DNA of 6,578 nucleotides. It comes from an uncultured Lachnospiraceae bacterium (GTDB taxonomy: Bacteria > Bacillota > Clostridia > Lachnospirales > Lachnospiraceae). The stretch is from positions 1 through 6,578 of the forward strand of contig CAUCOL010000107.1 in the NCBI GenBank assembly GCA_958444395.1, given 5' to 3'. The position numbers were made by a program, and so were the translations under genes. Positions 6,390-6,578 of this stretch are shown piece by piece. Position 1 is the stretch's first letter. The number at the start of each line of letters is the position of its first letter. The notes under the pieces are model-generated. The model saw nothing but the letters and a program-made list of their open reading frames with translations, searched no databases and was not told the DNA's origin.

Positions 6390-6578
6390 ATCTGTTCTCT
6401 TTTCTTTTATAGTTTATAATGCATGCGCCTAACAGCTTTATACCAAATAGCCTGCCTATAGATGCATATTTCTTAAATGATGACTGTCTTATTTCTTTCC
6501 ATACCTGCATGCTATATTTTTCTATTTTCATTAAATATTCTATCATAATATCACATGCGATCGGGTAGGCATTTCCTG
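6388..6578 (-). CDS. C-terminal end of an unrecognised protein, possibly a glycosyltransferase (5' end outside window)
   Basis: Reading leftward on the minus strand from 6576, a frame stays open for 62 codons to a TAG at 6388-6390; the other two minus frames stop within about a dozen codons. The peptide starts GNAYPIACDIMIEYLMKIEK and ends with a short hydrophobic, basic tail (KYASIGRLFGIKLLGACIIN, then YKRKENR). No catalytic motif is in this part. A hydrophobic-then-basic end after a helical stretch is common in polysaccharide-locus glycosyltransferases of the GT2 type, and the context fits. This is a guess: it could equally be another cytoplasmic enzyme of the locus. It sits 12 bases upstream of the aminotransferase, whose ribosome binding site overlaps its stop. 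Confidence 0.6.
   Translation of the reverse strand, partial: GNAYPIACDIMIEYLMKIEKYSMQVWKEIRQSSFKKYASIGRLFGIKLLGACIINYKRKENR

Noticed and set aside
1..6578. CRISPR array, tRNA/rRNA, insertion sequence, phage or toxin-antitoxin/defence genes
   Set aside because: No regularly spaced repeats, cloverleaf-like RNA, transposase or integrase motifs, or small paired toxin-antitoxin frames were seen on either strand; the window is filled by polysaccharide genes.

Overview
The window looks like part of a cell-surface polysaccharide (capsule or exopolysaccharide) biosynthesis locus from an AT-rich, low-GC Gram-positive. The best guess is a Clostridia/Lachnospiraceae-type gut anaerobe. That guess rests on the base composition, strong AGGAGG-type ribosome binding sites, tight gene packing and the style of the proteins; no rRNA or housekeeping gene is present to settle the taxonomy.

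Layout: two plus-strand glycosyltransferase genes come first. One is a 5'-truncated rhamnosyltransferase-like GT2 (1-487) and the next is a complete GT2 (515-1486). A short convergent junction (1487-1609) follows, with two inverted repeats that could end transcription from both sides. The rest is a minus-strand run, read right to left: the C-terminal end of an unrecognised, possibly glycosyltransferase, gene (6388-6578); a DegT/DnrJ/EryC1 sugar aminotransferase (5281-6375); a Wzx-type flippase (3702-5228); a fucosyltransferase-superfamily glycosyltransferase (2719-3705); and a membrane acyltransferase of the Acyltransferase_3 family (1610-2665).

The genes fit one pathway. The aminotransferase makes an amino-deoxy sugar nucleotide, probably a dTDP-3-amino-3,6-dideoxyhexose judging from its active-site loop. 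The glycosyltransferases build a lipid-linked repeat unit, the acyltransferase decorates it, and the flippase moves it across the membrane. The polymerase (Wzy), initiating phosphoglycosyltransferase, chain-length regulators and the ketoisomerase expected for 3-amino sugars are not in this window and may lie outside it.

Three minus-strand starts were chosen from ribosome binding sites and differ from the longest open frames: the aminotransferase at 6375, the flippase at 5228, and the fucosyltransferase-like gene at a TTG at 3705 that overlaps the upstream stop. I see no CRISPR array, tRNA, rRNA, insertion sequence, phage gene or recognisable new defence or regulatory system. The most interesting points are the divergent fucosyltransferase-like enzyme, the odd active-site features of the complete GT2, and the convergent organisation of the locus.
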